12,422 nt of DNA from an uncultured Clostridia bacterium (GCA_944349915.1 CALVNU010000017.1:1-12422); one strand, 5' to 3'; counted from the first letter of the stretch, positions 1-9,800 are shown. Translations and numbers: made by a program. Notes: generated by a model from the letters alone, not told the origin.

Positions 1-795
1 TCATTACTTAACCGTGATGATTTTTCGCCATATATTAAACACTCGCCTTTTTCTGGTGTTAAAAAGCCCATTAATAACAAAACAGCCTCACCTTTTGATA
101 AATGTGCCGTAAACATTATCACAACAGCCGAACAGCAAACAATGAACTATTATATGAACCTTGGCGGATTTTACAAAAATCAAATGGGCAGAGAAATTTA
201 CACCGAAATAGCAATGGTTGAAGAACAACATGTAACACAATATGGAAGTCTTATTGACCCCACAGCAAGTTGGTTTGAAATGTGCCTAATGCATGAATAT
301 ATTGAATGTTATCTTTACTATTCAATGTATTGTGATGAAAGTGAAGGATATATTAAAGATATATGGCAAATGCTTCTTGAACAAGAGATTGCACACTTGC
401 ATACGGCAGTCAAAAATCTTGAAAAATATGAGAAAAAATCATGGCAAGAAGTTATTCCGGATGGAAACTTTCCTACACTTATTTCTTTTAAGTCAAACAA
501 AGAATATATCCGCAATGTAATCAAAAACTCTATAACAATGACGGCAAACAAAGAAGATTATATCGAACTTAACAAACTTCCAGACAATGCCGATTTCTTT
601 AGATATCAAAAGAAAATTGTTAAAAATCCAAAAGACGACGCATCTCATAAAACAATTGAAACACATATCAAAATTTATGGCACAGATTATCGAAAACAGG
701 ATAAACCTCACCCTATTAAAATTTTGGATGAGCGCAAACAAGACAATGTTGAAATTGGCAGAGTAAAAACCATGTCTAATAGCAAAAATCACTAG
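1..795 (+). CDS. Ferritin-like di-iron domain protein, 3' part (5' end off window)
   Basis: The frame is open from base 1 to a TAG stop at 793-795, giving 264 visible residues with no start inside the window. The ATG at 142 has no Shine-Dalgarno sequence and coding sense continues upstream of it, so it is not taken as the start. Numbered from base 1, the protein shows an E-E-Q-H motif (ExxH, residues 74-77), a helix with H-E-Y-I-E (98-102) and a second ExxH (E-I-A-H, 129-132). This spacing matches the carboxylate/histidine ligands of helices 2, 3 and 4 of a ferritin-like four-helix bundle; the helix 1 ligand would lie before or near the edge. Family knowledge suggests a di-iron centre used in oxidation, peroxide handling or iron chemistry, but the exact reaction cannot be told. 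The last ~110 residues form a polar, lysine-rich tail unlike plain ferritin. No signal peptide is visible, but the N-terminus is missing. The gene converges on the minus-strand isomerase gene. Confidence 0.7.
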   Translation, partial: SLLNRDDFSPYIKHSPFSGVKKPINNKTASPFDKCAVNIITTAEQQTMNYYMNLGGFYKNQMGREIYTEIAMVEEQHVTQYGSLIDPTASWFEMCLMHEYIECYLYYSMYCDESEGYIKDIWQMLLEQEIAHLHTAVKNLEKYEKKSWQEVIPDGNFPTLISFKSNKEYIRNVIKNSITMTANKEDYIELNKLPDNADFFRYQKKIVKNPKDDASHKTIETHIKIYGTDYRKQDKPHPIKILDERKQDNVEIGRVKTMSNSKNH

Positions 796-813
796 TGGCA
801 AACTAGTGATTTT
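785..813. terminator. Bidirectional Rho-independent terminator overlapping a stop codon
   Basis: A perfect 12-bp stem (785-796 with 802-813) closes a 5-base loop, GGCAA. It is flanked by As on the left and Ts on the right, so it can work in both directions. The left arm contains the TAG stop of the ferritin-like gene. On the other strand it would stop transcripts that run past the TrpF-like gene, about 160 bases after that gene's stop. The 796-971 gap is otherwise T-rich with no gene seen. Confidence 0.85.
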
Positions 814-971
814 TTAATTTGTATTTGTTTTTTTTACTTTTATTTTGTTTGATTTTAAGTTTTGTTTAGTTTGAATTTGCTTTTTGATTTTAAAGTTTAG
901 TTTATCATTTTTTAGCCATTAATTTTGTAAAATGTTTAATTTAAGGTACATTTTATTTGCAACTTTATATG

Positions 972-1616
972 CTACGCATGTTTTGCATTATACACAAAAT
1001 CTTTTACAAGTTCTTTGTTTTTTTCTCCATTCTTTTTGCACCCCGAATTGACATCTACTCCCGCTGGATTTGCAGTTGCGATTGCTTTTGCCACATTCAA
1101 AGGCGTCAATCCGCCAGCCAAGAAAGTTGGTTTTGTCAATTTTTGTATCAACTTTTTATCTTCCTTCCAATTATGAGTTAAACCTGTGCCACCAACTTGG
1201 TCATCACTTTGATTTATGCTATCCAGCAAATAGAAATCTGCAAATTTAAACTTTTTGTAATTTGTCAAAACTTTTCCATCTGTTGAAACATGAATAACGC
1301 GAATAAGTTTGATATTTGGCAAAGCAAATTTGATTTGTTCCACTTCGTCCTCGTCAATATTTGAATGAAGTTGAATAAATTTGTTGCCTATAAATTTTGA
1401 AAGTTCAATTATGCTTTTTGCATCTGTCAAATGAGTTACCAACACTGTGTTTATTTTATCATTTGCAAAACTTACAATTTGCTTAGCCATAAATTTATCA
1501 ACAAAATCTTTGCTTTGATGTTTCTGCCCAACAAGCACACCTAAAAAATCGGCCCCTGCATCAATGGTCATCTTTGCATCTTCAATGCTTTTATTTGCAC
1601 ATATCTTTACAAACAT
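972..1616 (-). CDS. TrpF-like phosphoribosylanthranilate isomerase family protein, divergent
   Basis: The protein has 214 residues. The start chosen is the ATG at 1616, preceded by AAGGGGAA; the open frame reaches 1691, but that extension overlaps the transporter gene and has no homologous look. TrpF/PRAI family marks in this (beta/alpha)8 barrel are K-I-C near the N-terminus (Cys6, general base position), G-A-D-F-L-G (21-26), Q-L-H (82-84), L-L-D-S (Asp132, general acid position), G-G-T-G (142-145), L-A-G-G-L (166-170) and G-V-D-V-N-S-G (186-192), the last parts forming the phosphate-binding end. Canonical TrpF isomerises phosphoribosylanthranilate to CdRP in tryptophan synthesis. Oddities: the usual KICG is KICA, and the S-x-R motif after strand 2, whose Arg contacts the anthranilate moiety, is replaced by a G-Q-K-H-Q-S-K-D-F segment. 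No other trp gene is in the window. The fold is confident but the substrate is uncertain. The gene is probably co-transcribed with the transporter 46 bp upstream. Confidence 0.8.
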   Translation of the reverse strand: MFVKICANKSIEDAKMTIDAGADFLGVLVGQKHQSKDFVDKFMAKQIVSFANDKINTVLVTHLTDAKSIIELSKFIGNKFIQLHSNIDEDEVEQIKFALPNIKLIRVIHVSTDGKVLTNYKKFKFADFYLLDSINQSDDQVGGTGLTHNWKEDKKLIQKLTKPTFLAGGLTPLNVAKAIATANPAGVDVNSGCKKNGEKNKELVKDFVYNAKHA

Positions 1617-1662
1617 TTTCTTCCCCTTACCAAAATTTACAATGCAAAAACATTGATAAAAC

Positions 1663-2583
1663 TTAAACCAGAACAACCACAATGCCAACAAGAATGACTG
1701 CTAAAAATATTAGTTTAAATTTCAATCCTGGCTCTTTATATAAAATTCCACCAAAAATAACCGCCGTTACTGTGGAGAGTTGTTTGAGCATTGACACTTC
1801 AGAAACCAGCACTGTAGGGTCTGCCAATGCCATAAACAAAAATCGGTCTGCAACCACCAATAAAAGACCACTCAAATAAATATACCAGTTTTTCCAATCA
1901 GATTTGCGAAGCAAAATTTTGCGTTGTTTTATGCTCAAAATTATGATAATTATCCATGCAATAACCGATAAAAACAACAAAAACCAAAACTGCAATTGGC
2001 TTGCCGAATATTGTTCCAAAAAAAACTTGTCTAAAATTCCAGATGCCGTATTAAGCAAGCAGGAACCAATAAACAGAAAGATTGCAAGAACTTGCTTTTG
2101 TTCTTTTTTCTCTCCCTCCGCTAGTTGCTCCACGCTATTATGTTTTTCTCGCCATTTTGGCACCAACCTTTGCAATATTTTTCTGTCATACAAATTAAGC
2201 AGAATAAGCGCAGTAAATATTGCAAAAACACCAAACAATTTCCACCAAATAAATGGTTCATTAAAAATCAATAAACTTAAGAAAAAAGTTATCACAACAT
2301 TGATGGCTTTGATAGGTTGCAAAGAAGACATATAATAATACTTAAACGCTAAAAGTTCCAGCACCCAAGCCACAATAATTATTGTTGCCTTTCCAAGTAC
2401 AACCGCAATGCCAACACCGTCAATGGCAAAAGCCTCTGGAATTGTCCAAGACACAAGCAAAACACCCAAAGAACTTGACATGGCAATCATAAGCAATATG
2501 TTACTTTTGTCGGATGCTATTTTTCTAACTACAGTATAAAACCCAATTATAATTCCATATAAACCAGCAAATAAAATCCACAT
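1663..2583 (-). CDS. EamA/DMT-superfamily membrane transporter
   Basis: The protein has 306 residues from the ATG at 2583 and is almost entirely hydrophobic, with about ten membrane segments arranged as two similar halves, as in EamA (drug/metabolite transporter) proteins. Each half ends in the typical pattern of an E-P stretch followed by a G-rich helix: N-E-P-F near the end of the first EamA unit and K-E-P-G near the end of the second. A polar loop rich in K and E (around residues 140-165) joins the halves. The family moves metabolites, amino acids, nucleotide sugars or drugs across the cytoplasmic membrane; no substrate can be read here. There is no Shine-Dalgarno sequence before the start. 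Instead a near-consensus promoter ends 6 bases upstream, so the mRNA is probably leaderless. An in-frame ATG at 2601 is rejected because it lies upstream of the expected transcription start. The TrpF-like gene follows 46 bp downstream, suggesting a two-gene unit. Confidence 0.82.
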   Translation of the reverse strand: MWILFAGLYGIIIGFYTVVRKIASDKSNILLMIAMSSSLGVLLVSWTIPEAFAIDGVGIAVVLGKATIIIVAWVLELLAFKYYYMSSLQPIKAINVVITFFLSLLIFNEPFIWWKLFGVFAIFTALILLNLYDRKILQRLVPKWREKHNSVEQLAEGEKKEQKQVLAIFLFIGSCLLNTASGILDKFFLEQYSASQLQFWFLLFLSVIAWIIIIILSIKQRKILLRKSDWKNWYIYLSGLLLVVADRFLFMALADPTVLVSEVSMLKQLSTVTAVIFGGILYKEPGLKFKLIFLAVILVGIVVVLV

Positions 2584-2589
2584 ATAAAA

Positions 2590-2618
2590 ATTATAGCACA
2601 CTGCAAGTTTTTATGCAA
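2590..2618 (-). promoter_or_regulatory. Strong sigma-A-type promoter for the EamA transporter gene (leaderless)
   Basis: On the minus strand, TTGCAT (2613-2618) and a perfect TATAAT (2590-2595) are separated by exactly 17 bases. Only six bases separate the -10 box from the ATG at 2583, so transcription is expected to begin at or next to the A of the start codon. There is no Shine-Dalgarno sequence. Confidence 0.7.
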
Positions 2619-2667
2619 CAAATTTGAATTTTTTAAAAATAATGTATAAAATTTGACAATTTTTAAA

Positions 2668-3741
2668 CTATTTGCCTAATTTTTTTATGATTATTGACAT
2701 TTTATTTGACAAAAATAATGTTATCTTATGTAAAGAAAAATGATAAGCCACTGCCAGAAGATAACTTGCTACAAATAAAACAACTCCCAAAATCATTATC
2801 CATAAAAAATACAAATCAAAGTTGTAAGCCAAAACTATCTGGTAATAATATGGTCTTAAAAAGGTACGCACAAGCACATTTTCATGAATACAATAAACAA
2901 ACAATGAGCAAGAAGATAAAAAATTGACTGTTTTGCTATAAAATTTTATATTTTTAAAGATAAAAAACAACGATAACAACATTGGTAAAAGAAGTAAAAC
3001 AGCAAAGTCGTGAAAAATTGGCAATTTATAAAAAGGTGGATAAATCATAGGTATAAAATTTTCAAGCAAAACGCAAGAGACAAACAAAACAAGAAAAACA
3101 AAAAAGCAAATCCGATTTTTCTTTTTTGACTCACAAAAGTTTGGGCAATAAATTTTTATAAAAGCCACCACAAAATATATTATCCAAAACCCTGGAATAG
3201 AACTCAAGCCAAATTCTAAACTCAAAGTTGACCAAGGCAAAAAATATACTAGAATAAGCATAAACAAAAAAGCCAAATGTTGTTTATAATTCATGTTATA
3301 AATAAAAAAGTTGAATATTAAATGAAGCAAATAAAATATCACATACGCCGGAATAAACCAAACATTAAAAAACAAATCGGGTAAAAATTGTTTGACAATA
3401 TCAAGAGCACTTAAGCTCCCCCCCCCGAAAATTATAAAGCCAAAGAAGATGGTGATTGAAATAAGGCAAGAGTCTAGGAGCATATTAAAAATGCGTTGAC
3501 TTTTGACAACACTTTTTTTGTTTATCAAAAAATAGGAAGAGGCAATAATAAAAATGATATTTCCAACATTGCCAAAATAACGAAAAAGTTTTAAAAGAAT
3601 AATTTGTATATCAACCGACGGAATATAGTTGATAAACAATTCCGATGTTTGCACAGCATGACTAATACATATCAAAAAGATTGCTATAATCTTTAATAGT
3701 TCTATTCCCGATAATCTTTTTTTTACTTTAGTTTGTTCCAA
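2668..3741 (-). CDS. Membrane acyltransferase, acyltransferase-3 (OafA-like) family, likely phase-variable
   Basis: The protein has 357 residues from the TTG at 3741 and about ten membrane segments. The N-terminus carries the acyltransferase-3 signature R-x-x-G-I-E-L-L-K-I followed by S-H (His28), and a W-F-I-P-A-Y segment resembling the family's conserved WF region. A basic K/R cluster (75-83) sits at the position of the family's R-x-x-R motif. Members pass acetyl or other acyl groups from the cytoplasm to sugars of polysaccharides, teichoic acids, peptidoglycan or lipids at the cell surface. The acceptor is unknown, but the giant surface protein gene just upstream suggests a cell-envelope locus. 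Start choice: an in-frame GTG at 3753 is the longest option but has no ribosome-binding site; GGAGG lies 5 bases before the TTG at 3741. A run of nine Gs encodes Gly106-Gly108, and its length would switch the gene on or off. Confidence 0.85.
   Translation of the reverse strand: MEQTKVKKRLSGIELLKIIAIFLICISHAVQTSELFINYIPSVDIQIILLKLFRYFGNVGNIIFIIASSYFLINKKSVVKSQRIFNMLLDSCLISITIFFGFIIFGGGSLSALDIVKQFLPDLFFNVWFIPAYVIFYLLHLIFNFFIYNMNYKQHLAFLFMLILVYFLPWSTLSLEFGLSSIPGFWIIYFVVAFIKIYCPNFCESKKKNRICFFVFLVLFVSCVLLENFIPMIYPPFYKLPIFHDFAVLLLLPMLLSLFFIFKNIKFYSKTVNFLSSCSLFVYCIHENVLVRTFLRPYYYQIVLAYNFDLYFLWIMILGVVLFVASYLLAVAYHFSLHKITLFLSNKMSIIIKKLGK
3418..3426 (-). repeat. G9 homopolymer tract inside the acyltransferase gene
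   Basis: Nine Cs on the + strand read as GGG GGG GGG in the gene (Gly106-Gly108). With ten Gs the frame meets TGA after five more codons (E-L-K-C-S); with eight Gs it meets TAA two codons later. Any single-base slip therefore truncates the protein at about one third of its length. Such a G run is very unlikely by chance in DNA this AT-rich. Confidence 0.9.
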
Positions 3742-3746
3742 TTTTT

Positions 3747-3751
3747 CCTCC
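3747..3751 (-). promoter_or_regulatory. Ribosome-binding site that fixes the acyltransferase start
   Basis: A perfect GGAGG lies 5 bases before TTG (3741). The alternative GTG at 3753 overlaps this site and has only AT-rich sequence upstream, so TTG is the supported start. Confidence 0.75.
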
Positions 3752-3773
3752 ACAGCAAAACAAATTGTAAAAC

Positions 3774-3831
3774 AAAAGATAAGGCGTTTCTATAAATTTT
3801 TAAAAATTATACATTTTTCACCTTATCTTTT
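3774..3831 (-). terminator. Terminator of the giant surface-protein gene, with palindromic loop
   Basis: A perfect 11-bp stem (3774-3784 with 3821-3831) begins seven bases after the TAA of the giant gene. Its 36-base loop contains a 14-bp palindrome (AATTTTTAAAAATT). On the minus strand the stem ends in TTTT, followed by GTTTT. The loop is longer than in a classical terminator. Confidence 0.65.
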
Positions 3832-3834
3832 AAA
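3806..3834 (-). promoter_or_regulatory. Possible acyltransferase promoter inside the terminator loop
   Basis: A perfect TATAAT (3806-3811, minus strand) lies 17 bases from TTTAAA (3829-3834), a weak -35 box. Transcription would begin near 3799, giving a leader of about 58 bases before the TTG start. It lies within the hairpin that ends the upstream gene, so the two signals overlap. Confidence 0.4.
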
Positions 3835-3837
3835 TTT

Positions 3838-6800
3838 TTACAAGTCTAGGTTTTCTTTTTTATGTTTTTTCTTTTTTACAACAACTATTATTATAATCAA
3901 AATGATAAGCAGAAGCAGTACTCCACCACCTATTGCAACATAAATCCACCAATTGCTGTCTTCTGGCGCTGTTGGCTCTTGTGTTGCCATAGAACTTATT
4001 GTTAGTTGATAACTTACCTGCCCAGTATAGTTGTTGTTATTCAATTTGATAACAACAGTATAAGGTGTGTTTAATTGAGGTTCTTGCCCCTCTTCAAGTC
4101 CTTCAATAACATACTCAAATTGAGCGTCTAAAATTTCTGTATTGTCATCTGTCTTGACTGCAGAGACAACGGACAATGGGTCAAACAAGCCATTTCCACT
4201 GCCAAAACCTTTAAACGAGTCAATTGTTACTTCATTTTGAGAAAGAGTTATGTTTGCATTTGCAGGACTAATGACAACATTTTCATGGGCAAGAATGAAG
4301 TTGTAACTATCTTTATCATCACCTTGCACTGTCAAGGTTACAGGATAAGTTCCTGCGTCTTTGAGCACTCCAAAAGAGCATTGATACGACACAGCATCAC
4401 CATGCAAAACAGAACCTTCTGTTGTTGGTACAATGTGGATTCGCTCACCTGTATAGGTGTATTGATTTTCAAAATTGATAACAATATCAATTTTGGCAAC
4501 ATCAATTTCAACAGTAAATGTTTTTAATTCATAATCATCTCCAGATGTGATTGTTGCCAAGTAAACAGCCTTTCCAGCAGACAATCTTCCACCATTTGTA
4601 AAATTAGCACTCTGCATCTCAATATTGTAGTCAACAACTTCGCCCGAACTGTTTTTAACAAGTTGAAGGCTCTTTAATGTTGCAATAATGTTTTCGCTAG
4701 TTTCATAACCACTATCATTTGGCTTTATAGCAATTTTGAAGAGCAAACTGTTGTTATCTTGAACAACTTCAACACCTTCCAGTTGTTCATTTGGAACAAT
4801 TGTAACATGAGTGATTGTGAATGTGCCATTGGCAAGTGTGAAGATATAGTTTTCTGCGTCTTCTCCAGTTGCCGATAAAGATAAAGTATATTCACCTTCT
4901 TCTTTCAACTCTCTGTCGGCATTGATTTTGAAAGACACAGCGTCATCTCCAACAAGTTGTGGCTCTATTATTTCCACTTTTATAACATCGCCAGTGTATG
5001 GAGCGGTGTTGCTTGGCAAACTTACTGTGATTGTTTTTTTGCCGACTTGCAAACTTATTGTGCCCTCTAAAGTTGCATAGTTTGCATTGCTGTCATTTGA
5101 GATTGTGATGTTAAGATTATGACTGCCTGCACTTATGTAATTTCTTTCTGCTAAACCTGTGATATCAATCATAAGTTGATCACCACTTTCAATGCCGTCA
5201 ATCAATTTTATAACTTCTTTTTGAATATTTTGTTTTGTTGCGTTTTCATCACCATAAGTTAATTCAATTTCGCTTTCCGTGTTAAGAGTAAGTTCCTTTG
5301 GCTCAACAATAAGGCTAACAACATTGTTTGTTAACGCATAGTTATCATCTGTCAAAGTTATTGTAATGCTATACCCTGTTGGATTTGCATTAAGGTTGTT
5401 GTTTTGATTGAAAGTCAAACTGTCGGTTTCAACTTGATAATCAATGCTTACAAGGCTTTGCCCTTCAAGATATGTTTTCAAACTGTCCTTGCTAATTTCT
5501 TGTTGCCCATAAGTCGCAGTGATAGACTGCTTGTCAAGAGAAATTTGTTTTTGTTGAACAACAAGAGTTATATTTTCGTTGCCGTCTGGATATGTTATTG
5601 TTATTTGATAATTTTCGTTGCCGTCAACTGCCAGAGCATTTACTGCAAGCACCACACTCTTGTTTGCGTCAACTAAAGCAGAATAGTCTTCTCCGTCAAC
5701 TTTAGCCGTTGTGGTAACTGTAATATTTTTAAGGTTTATCCAACTGTTTGCAACATCGTTTTGCTTGTCTATGTTTAAAAGTGCCAGAACAGTTTCAAGG
5801 CTATCGCCGTAAGTGATTGAAGCGTTCTCTGCCAAAGTTATGCCGATATTAACTTTTGCCTTGTTGATTGTTAAAGCGCCCTGGGTTTCACTTAAAGCAT
5901 AGTTTGTGTCGTCTATAGGAGCAAATGTCAAAACATATGGCTCTGCTTTAACTTTTAAGAAACCTGTGCTTGAGAAATCTTCATCTAAAAATTCATTCGT
6001 CAATGTTATGTTTGCGTTTGAAACAGCCTCTAAAATTGTGTTTTCAATCTCTTCCTTTGTATAGCCTGCTTGTCCATAAATTGCACTTAAGTCAATTTCG
6101 TCCACACTTATAATCTGCTTTTGAACAACTTCTGCAATATCGTTTACAAACACGATTTCATAGTTATCCAAACTGTCATTAGCAGGCAGTTCTATATCAA
6201 CTTTTACAGTAACCTTTGTGCCTGCTTGAGTTGTGCTTGAATAAGCATTGTCTCCCGCCATTGCTGTTAAAGTAAAGGTTTCGCTAGATTTAAAGTCGCC
6301 GGTTGTAACACTTGCGCTCAATTTTTGATTTACAGCAGTGCTTTCATCACCATAAGTGATAGAGAAATTTTCTTCTGCACTAACAGTAACTGTTACATTA
6401 AGTTTATTTACAACCCAAGTGATTTGCACTGTTTCTTGGCTGTAGTTGCCATCTAAAGTTAAAATGAGCGAATATCCACTTTCATTTGCTGGAATATATA
6501 CCGAACTGCTTGAAGAAATTGCTCCGCAACTTACTGTATAGTTTACATTTTCACCATCTTCGGTTGTGATAAGATTAAGCCCTTCAATATATGAAGCAAA
6601 GTTTGCAACTGTAACATCCCCATAAGTTATTGGAGAAATTGTGCCAACATTGACATTTAAACTTGAAACAACAAATTCTAGTTCTCCGCTAAAATCGTTA
6701 TAATTTTGTTCCCCTGTCAAACTTACACTAACCGTATATCTGTTGGCCTCAATATTGCCTTCTTGTGATGAAATTGCCTCACAAGTCAATGTGTAATTGT

Positions 6801-9800
6801 TGAAAGTTTCATTGTTTTGACCGTTGAGCAGAACTTGCTGTTTGATTATTTCTTGCCAATTTTGAGCGGTAACATCTCCATAAGATTTGCTTATAGAAGA
6901 AGCAGAAAGTTGCAAGGTTGCTTTTGTTACAACATAACTATAAGATTTGTCAAGAGTGATTAAATAGTTTGATTCGTCTGTTCCTGTAACTTGCAAAGTG
7001 ATAGGATATGTGTCAACATTTTTAATTTCACTGCTTGATAATGACAAAATCACATTATCGCCGTTAACAATTTCATTAGAAGAAACAGTTGGAAGAGTGA
7101 TTGTTTGCCCATTATAAGTTGCAGTCAAACTGTCCGAAATTGAAATAGAAATTTCTTTTTCTGTTACTCCGAATTTTACAGTTGTATATTCTCCACTATC
7201 ACTTACTGTTGCATTTACAGAATAATTTGCATTTACATTCAAAGCATTTCCTGTTGAGAAAGCCTCTGTCAACGAATGACTTAAAACAATTTCGCTTTCA
7301 ATAGAAAGTTCTGTTCGAATTGCCTCTTTAATGGTATCTTCCCAATTTTGCGCTGTCAAAGTTCCATAAGTAAAGTTGTCTAAAGTTGTCTCCGAATTTA
7401 GCGTGTTTGTTATTTTAAGCGTTACAGTGTTATTCTCTTGTGCAAAAGTATAATTATCACCAGTCAAAGTTATTAAAACGCTATAGCCGTTTTCGTTTAC
7501 TTTCAAATAGTTTTCACTTGAATAAGCCTCATCTGCAATTTGTGCGGTATATTTTGCAACTTCACCATTGGCTTCGCCTGTAATAATATCTCCGAGTGCA
7601 CTTTCAATTTGATTTTGTAAAACTGTGCCATATGGTTTTGAAATTTCTGTTGAAGAAAGGCTAACAGTTTTCTTTTGCACTGTTAAAGATATGTCGTTTG
7701 TGTATGAAATAGAATAGTTTTCATTGCCATCGGTTGCTGTTACAACAACATCAAAAGTTACTGTTGAGTTTGCATTTGTTGTTCCTTGATAATCTTCTTT
7801 TTCAACCTTTGGAGTGATTTGGCAGTCTGCTGTGCCAACAAAACCACTAGACTGTGTTGAAACCAACCCTTTAACTGTGTCGACGCTATCTCCATAAGTG
7901 ATAGTTGCGCCTTCATTTAGGTTGACGGTAACCATTGCTGTCTTTTTGTTGACCGTCAAAGTTCCTGCACTTTGAGAAAGAGTGTAGTTTGCATTTGATG
8001 GAGCAAAAGTCAAAGCATAGCCACCCTCTTTGTATTTCAAGTTTCCACTTGCCGAGAAATCATTTGAAGAAAAACTTGTTGTCAAATCTACATTTGCAGG
8101 AAGAGAAAGTGCGGTTTTTATTGTTTCTGCTATTGCGTCTTCTGTGTATCCACTTTCGCCATAGGTTATTGTCAAATTAGTTTGTTGTACTGTAATTTCT
8201 TGTGGCAAAACAGTCATTTCAAAAGTTTTTGACTGCGTTTTATCTGCATAATAATAATTGTCTGTCAAATTAACTGTTACTGTATAAGTTCCTGCATTTA
8301 ATGGTTTTCCGTTTTGCAAAGAAGCGTTGTTGTTTGCATCTTCTTTTACTGCATAGTGAATTGACAAGTCGTCTGCTGTAAAGTTTGTATCAACGCATGT
8401 TGTCGTCAACTGCACATCTATAGGCAACCCTGTGTATGTATAAGTTGTGTTAGATTTCAACTGTGCAGAAACCTCAAACCATTCGGAAACTTGAACGGTA
8501 TCTGTTATGTTTGCAACATCTGTTTTAGGGAAAGATATATACTTGTTTTGTCCCTCTGTTGTTTCATAGTATTTGTTTGTTGCAATTTTTGTTATCAAGC
8601 CATTGCCAGTCAAACTTGAGCCTGCACCAGTCGTCCAATAATTTGCCGTTCCATCACCCATGCCAAATATTACATTGTCGCCAACAAGATAAGCGCTAAC
8701 TTTGATATTTTCATGGTTTTCAACACTAGACTTGATTGTCTTTAAAGATTGTGAAATTGGAGCAAAAGTGTTGTTTGCAAATCCATCTTCCATTTTTGTT
8801 TCAGCAGTTGCATTGTCAAATTTTAAATAATTTGAAACTGTAAATCTAGATGTATCACCCACAGTCCAGTAATTGTTGGCATCATTGATTGCAACAACGC
8901 CGAACATAGAAAGCGCGGTCATTGTGTCTGTTCCGTTGTTTGCAACTTCACCAGTAAAACCATAAATAAGTCCATTGATATTGACTTGTGGCATGCCTTC
9001 ATTTTGAGTGCTTTGAAGAATAATAAGTCCACTTGTAAACAGTTGTTCTTCTGCTCTGTTTGTGTTGCTCGCATCGCCCTTGATTGAACCATCACCCAGA
9101 ATGATGATATTTTCAAAATTAAGAGTGTTGTCGCCTTTGTTTGAACCAATTACTGCCGACTCAAATACATAAGCCCCTCTTACATCAAGTGCTCCGTCAA
9201 GTCGAACGGTAACATCTTTCAAAGTGACTTGAGAATATTCAATATGGCCAGCAATAAGCCCAACATTTGCGTTATAACCGCCCGCATTGATTGAAATTGT
9301 TACATTTTCTCTTAAAACGGCGTTGACATTTTCAACTCGAGAACCATCAAAAAGTCTTCCAGCAACAAGCCCAAAACGAATTACATTTGAACCTGTTGGC
9401 ACTGTAATGCTGTTACATAAAACAACACGCAAATTTTTGATTGTGCCATAAAGTTTTCCAACAAGACCTCCAAAAGCCCAGTCTTTGCTTACCGTTCCTG
9501 ATGGTATGTAAATATAAACTGTATGTCCGTTTCCATCAATAGTACCATAAAAATCTTTATCTGAAAACTCTGTTAGTACAATATCTTGAGTTAAATAACC
9601 ATTTAAACCGCCAGCTACAACGCTTCCAAATTCATCACTGTTAGTGATTGCCACCCCTTCTGAAGACGATGTTGCCACATAGCCATCTTCATAAGAATTG
9701 AGTGCTTTTTCTGGTGTTATTTGTGTTGTTGAGATAGAAAGAGTAAATTGCGAGCCATAAGTGGTTATATCTGTAGGCAAACCTTCAAACACAGCATAGC

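Noticed and set aside
142..144. ATG as start of the ferritin-like gene
   Set aside because: The frame stays open and sensible to the left edge, and no ribosome-binding site precedes this ATG.
928..955. 8-bp hairpin (TAAAATGT/ACATTTTA) as terminator of the TrpF-like gene
   Set aside because: The stem is AT-rich, the loop is 12 bases and no T run follows on the minus strand; the hairpin at 785-813 is far stronger.
969..979. ATGCTACGCAT at the end of the TrpF-like gene as a third copy of the cloverleaf repeat
   Set aside because: Only hairpin C resembles it; no outer stem or hairpins A and B are present, and it lies in coding sequence.
1617..1691. Longer N-terminus for the TrpF-like protein
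   Set aside because: It overlaps the end of the transporter gene and adds hydrophobic residues before the family's N-terminal strand; the ATG at 1616 has a good ribosome-binding site.
2619..2660. CAAATTT/AAATTTG inverted repeat behind the acyltransferase gene as a terminator
   Set aside because: It is a 7-bp AT-only stem with a long loop, expected by chance in this AT-rich gap.
3742..3753. GTG at 3753 as acyltransferase start
   Set aside because: No ribosome-binding site lies upstream, and the GGAGG that serves the TTG at 3741 overlaps this codon.
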